From: an uncultured Gammaproteobacteria bacterium
GTDB lineage: Bacteria; Pseudomonadota; Gammaproteobacteria; Pseudomonadales; DT-91
DNA: 9,695 nucleotides
Direction of reading: 5' to 3'
NCBI GenBank assembly: GCA_929200485.1
Contig: CAKMZU010000053.1
Span: 776-10,470 of the forward strand
Below the pieces are notes generated by a model that had not been told where the DNA came from, ran no database searches, and worked only from the letters and a program-made list of their open reading frames with translations. Shown here piece by piece: positions 6,773-9,695 of this stretch (position 1 is its first letter; every line of letters begins with the position of its first letter). The translations under genes and the position numbers were made by a program.

Positions 6773-7938
6773 AAAAAAGCATTTTAGCAATCGTGGTTTT
6801 TGGGGTGTTTTGCCTCATTGCTTTTCTTATCATTACGTTTCCTCCAGTCTCCAAGAAAAAAGCGCCGGATGTTAAGCCGGTTGCTGTAGAAGTGGTTCGT
6901 CTTAAAAAGCAGGATATTCAGGTCAAGGTAGATAGTTTTGGTACGGTAAAGCCAAGAACGCAAACAACTATTTATCCTCAAGTTTCAGGTCAAATTGTCA
7001 AAATCAGTGGATCGTTTAGGCCAGGGCGTTTTTTTAAAAAAGGCGATGTGCTAGTCCGTCTTGATCAACGCGATTTAAGTGCTGAAGTTAAAATTGCAAA
7101 AGCGGATGTATTAACAGCAAAACAGAAGCTTGCAGAAGAGGAGGCGCGAGTTAAGCAGGCCAAACTCGATTGGAAGCGCCTGGGTAATACTGAGCAGGCA
7201 CCGGATTTAGTGCTCAGAAAGCCTCAGCTGGAAGCAGCATTGGCTAATTTGTTGTCTCAAGAAGCCAGGCTAAATAAAGCACAATTAGGCCTTGAGCGAA
7301 CGTCAATCAAAGCCCCTTTTGATGGGCGGATATTAAAGCAGTTAGTGGATGTGGGGCAATTAGTTTCAAACAGTACGCCATTGGCTGAAATTTTTGCAAC
7401 AGACTATGTTGAAGTTCGTTTGCCGATTAAGAATAAAGACCTGCCTTTTCTTGATTTGCCTGATGGCGGCCGCTCAACAAAGATCGAGAAAGAAAAACTG
7501 CCTAAAGTCAATTTTCACTCAGACTTAAATGCTCATCAAACGTGGCAAGGGCGTATTATTCGTACCGAAAGTGCGTTTGACGAATTATCCCAACAACTCT
7601 TTGTCGTCGCTCAGATTGATGATCCTTATGGTTTGCAGCATGCAGGTGGTATCTCATTAAAAATTGGCCAGTATGTTACAGCGGTTATTGACGGAAGACG
7701 ATTGCATCAGGTGATGAGTATTCCGAATCGAGCGATCTATCAAAATAGCTATGTCTATATATTCAAAGAGGGTTTATTGATGAAAAAGCCCATTACCATT
7801 AATTGGCAGAATGATAAAATCAGCGTGATTGAATCGGGTCTATCTGAAGGCGATTTTTTAGTCATTACACCTTTAGGGCAAGTGCTATCGGGGACTAAGG
7901 CAAAAATAGCTCAATCTAAAGAGCGACCAATCCAATGA
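6769..7938 (+). CDS. RND efflux periplasmic adaptor (membrane fusion protein)
   Basis: The periplasmic adaptor that joins the RND permease to the outer-membrane channel, 389 aa, AcrA/MexA (HlyD-like) family. A basic Met-Lys-Lys start and a hydrophobic segment at 5-24 without a lipobox suggest an N-terminal inner-membrane anchor. Domains in order: first lipoyl half about 65-100 (YPQVSGQIVKI ... KKGDVLVRLD), alpha-helical hairpin about 102-176 rich in Ala, Glu, Lys and Gln, second lipoyl half about 178-208 (TSIKAPFDGRILKQLVDVGQ), beta-barrel about 210-310, and membrane-proximal domain about 311-380 with the family-like IPNRAIYQ at 318-325. The hairpin, about 75 residues, is in the range seen in TolC/OprM partners. 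ATGA overlaps connect it to the genes on both sides. It has a strong AAAGGGG ribosome site. Confidence 0.93.
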   Translation: MKKSILAIVVFGVFCLIAFLIITFPPVSKKKAPDVKPVAVEVVRLKKQDIQVKVDSFGTVKPRTQTTIYPQVSGQIVKISGSFRPGRFFKKGDVLVRLDQRDLSAEVKIAKADVLTAKQKLAEEEARVKQAKLDWKRLGNTEQAPDLVLRKPQLEAALANLLSQEARLNKAQLGLERTSIKAPFDGRILKQLVDVGQLVSNSTPLAEIFATDYVEVRLPIKNKDLPFLDLPDGGRSTKIEKEKLPKVNFHSDLNAHQTWQGRIIRTESAFDELSQQLFVVAQIDDPYGLQHAGGISLKIGQYVTAVIDGRRLHQVMSIPNRAIYQNSYVYIFKEGLLMKKPITINWQNDKISVIESGLSEGDFLVITPLGQVLSGTKAKIAQSKERPIQ

Positions 7939-9695
7939 TTGCCTGGTTTGCAAAAAATTCTGTCGCGGCCAACCTTTTAATGATCACCATTTTAATGGGT
8001 GGTTTGTTATCCTTAAATAATAAAATTCCGTTAGAAGTCTTCCCAAGTATCGATCTTGATATGGTTCAGGTGGATGTGAATGTTCGTGGAGCAACACCCG
8101 AGGAAGTCGAGAAAGGGATTGCCATCAAAATTGAAGAGGCGGTGCAGGATCTCGAAGGCATTAAAAAAATCCGCAGTACATCACGAGAAGGTATGGCGAA
8201 GGTTTTGATTGAAGTCGAAACGGGTTATGACGCGCGTAACCTGTTAGCAGATATTAAAAGTCGAGTTGATGCTATCAATACCTTTCCCGCGGATGCAGAG
8301 AAACCCATCATCAGCTTGATAAAAAAACAACACGATGTCATCACCGTCTCTGTGACCTCAATATATGGTGAACAAGAGTTACGAACATTTGCAGCGCAAG
8401 TGCGCGATGACTTGTTGCGACTAAAAGATGTTACTCAAGTCGAACTCGGTGCTGTTCGCCAATACCAGATCAATATACATGTATCTAAATCGGCGTTACA
8501 AAAATACCAGCTGACGTTTAAAGACATTAGCGATGCCATTAATCGAAGTTCGGTCGACATTTCAGCGGGCAATATAAAAACCGAGGGTGGCGATGTTTTA
8601 GTTCGTTCAAGAGCACAGGCTTATACCAAAGAAGATTATGAATCCATTGTGATTCGCACCCAGCCTGATGGCTCATTTTTACATATTAAAGATGTCGCGA
8701 CGGTTGAAGACGGCTTTGAGCAAAACCCCGTTAGGGCAAGATTTAATGGTCAGCCGGCAGCATTTATCGATGTTTACAGAATTGGCAATCAAAGTGCTAT
8801 TCAGGTCGCTAATGCCGTTAAAGACTATGTAAAGCAGGCGCAGACACAATTGCCTCAAGGTTTCACCATCAATTATTGGGATGATGATTCAGAAGTTGTT
8901 AAAAGTCGCCTGAGCACGCTCATCAATAACGCTATTCAAGGCGGCTTGTTAGTACTGCTGCTTCTCGCGTTATTTTTGCGCCCTTACATTGCCTTTTGGG
9001 TCTTTATCGGGATTCCAGTGAGTTTCATTGGAGCATTGTTTTTTATGCCAATGATGGGTGTTTCGATTAATATACTCAGTTTGTTTGGTTTTATTCTCGT
9101 CCTGGGTATTGTGGTGGATGATGCGATTGTTACCGGAGAGAATATATACAGACACTCCAAGGATGCGCCTTCTTCCTTGGATGCGTCGATTAAGGGAGCT
9201 GAAGAGGTTGCATTGCCGGTCACTTTTGGTGTGCTGACAACGGTTGTGGCGTTTTTGCCTTTAGCGTTTATTGAAGGCGGGCGAGGTGCACTCTTTGCTC
9301 AAATTCCAGCCATTGTGATTCCTGTGTTATTGATTTCTTTAGTTGAATCGAAGTTTGTTCTGCCTGCGCATCTGAGTCGAATGAAATTACGGCAGTCTGA
9401 TCAGCCATCTAAATTTACTGCTTGGCAAGAGCGTTTTGCCGATCGTTTTGAAAGCGGCATCATTCGTTATTATAAACCTTTGCTTAAGGTAGCTATCCAT
9501 AATAAGCGATTAACCATTGTCTGTTTTGTTGGTGTGCTGATGATTATCTTTGCGTTACTTAAAAGTGGTCATACACGCTTTATCTTTTTTCCAAAAGTAC
9601 TAAGTGAAACGGCTAAGGCGACGTTGATTATGCCAGAAGGAACAGCCTTTGATGTTGTTGATCGGCAGGTTGTCATTATGGAGCAGGCTGCACTG
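7935..9695 (+). CDS. RND efflux permease, N-terminal 587 residues (cut by window edge)
   Basis: The inner-membrane proton-driven transporter of the pump (AcrB/HAE-type RND family). The frame is open from ATG 7935 to the last base, so about 587 of the usual 1,000-1,050 residues are present. AAAGAG at 7918-7923 sits 11 bases before the ATG, which overlaps the adaptor stop as ATGA. Segments: TM1 about 9-28; porter subdomains about 30-330, including PLEVFPSIDLDMVQVDVNVR near the start and the GATPEEVEKGI block; TM2 about 335-350; TM3 about 354-372; TM4 about 376-398 carrying VVDDAIV with Asp395 and Asp396, the paired acids used for proton relay in AcrB; TM5 about 429-447; TM6 about 455-472; TM7 about 526-545. 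The sequence ends early in the second periplasmic half. No frameshift is seen. Substrates cannot be told, and AcrB-type drug export is only the family default. Confidence 0.95.
   Translation, partial: MIAWFAKNSVAANLLMITILMGGLLSLNNKIPLEVFPSIDLDMVQVDVNVRGATPEEVEKGIAIKIEEAVQDLEGIKKIRSTSREGMAKVLIEVETGYDARNLLADIKSRVDAINTFPADAEKPIISLIKKQHDVITVSVTSIYGEQELRTFAAQVRDDLLRLKDVTQVELGAVRQYQINIHVSKSALQKYQLTFKDISDAINRSSVDISAGNIKTEGGDVLVRSRAQAYTKEDYESIVIRTQPDGSFLHIKDVATVEDGFEQNPVRARFNGQPAAFIDVYRIGNQSAIQVANAVKDYVKQAQTQLPQGFTINYWDDDSEVVKSRLSTLINNAIQGGLLVLLLLALFLRPYIAFWVFIGIPVSFIGALFFMPMMGVSINILSLFGFILVLGIVVDDAIVTGENIYRHSKDAPSSLDASIKGAEEVALPVTFGVLTTVVAFLPLAFIEGGRGALFAQIPAIVIPVLLISLVESKFVLPAHLSRMKLRQSDQPSKFTAWQERFADRFESGIIRYYKPLLKVAIHNKRLTIVCFVGVLMIIFALLKSGHTRFIFFPKVLSETAKATLIMPEGTAFDVVDRQVVIMEQAAL

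Noticed and set aside
8970..9223. Two minus-strand open frames opposite the RND permease
   Set aside because: The permease frame here carries the conserved TM4 Asp pair; the reverse frames are by-products of its codon use.

Overview
The window looks like chromosomal DNA of a Gram-negative, probably gammaproteobacterial, organism of moderately low GC. The evidence is a complete outer-membrane factor / periplasmic adaptor / RND permease set, lipobox-bearing lipoproteins, and AT-rich codon use with AT-rich intergenic DNA. I cannot name genus or species from the sequence. All supportable genes lie on the + strand.

Layout. (1) 1-114: an open frame entering from the left edge, possibly the last 37 codons of a gene; weak. 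(2) 288-950: a small, cysteine-rich, apparently exported protein of unknown family with an internal duplication. A weak terminator-like hairpin overlaps its stop. (3) 951-1117: AT-rich intergenic DNA with a perfect 10-bp inverted repeat and an extended -10 promoter. (4) 1118-3649: a large lipoprotein with a DUF4382-like N-terminal domain and an unexpected Gly/Ala-rich membrane segment near its C-terminus. (5) 3705-9695: a tightly packed five-gene operon running off the right edge. It contains a saccharopine-dehydrogenase-like NAD(P) oxidoreductase, a four-helix DUF2269 membrane protein, a NodT/OprM-type outer-membrane lipoprotein, an AcrA/MexA-type adaptor and an RND permease (first 587 residues only). 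All four junctions overlap: 8 nt (with the TTG start I prefer), 8 nt, 4 nt and 4 nt.

How the genes may work together. The last three genes form a standard tripartite pump spanning both membranes. The first two are not pump parts, but the overlaps imply co-translation. The oxidoreductase superfamily includes lipid-modifying enoyl reductases, and DUF2269 proteins are small integral membrane proteins, so the operon may couple modification of a hydrophobic molecule to its export. That link is inference from gene order.

There is no CRISPR array, tRNA, rRNA, transposase or integrase that I can see, and no clear previously undescribed system. The least explained parts are the cysteine-rich exported protein, the membrane topology of the large lipoprotein, and the oxidoreductase-DUF2269-RND combination.
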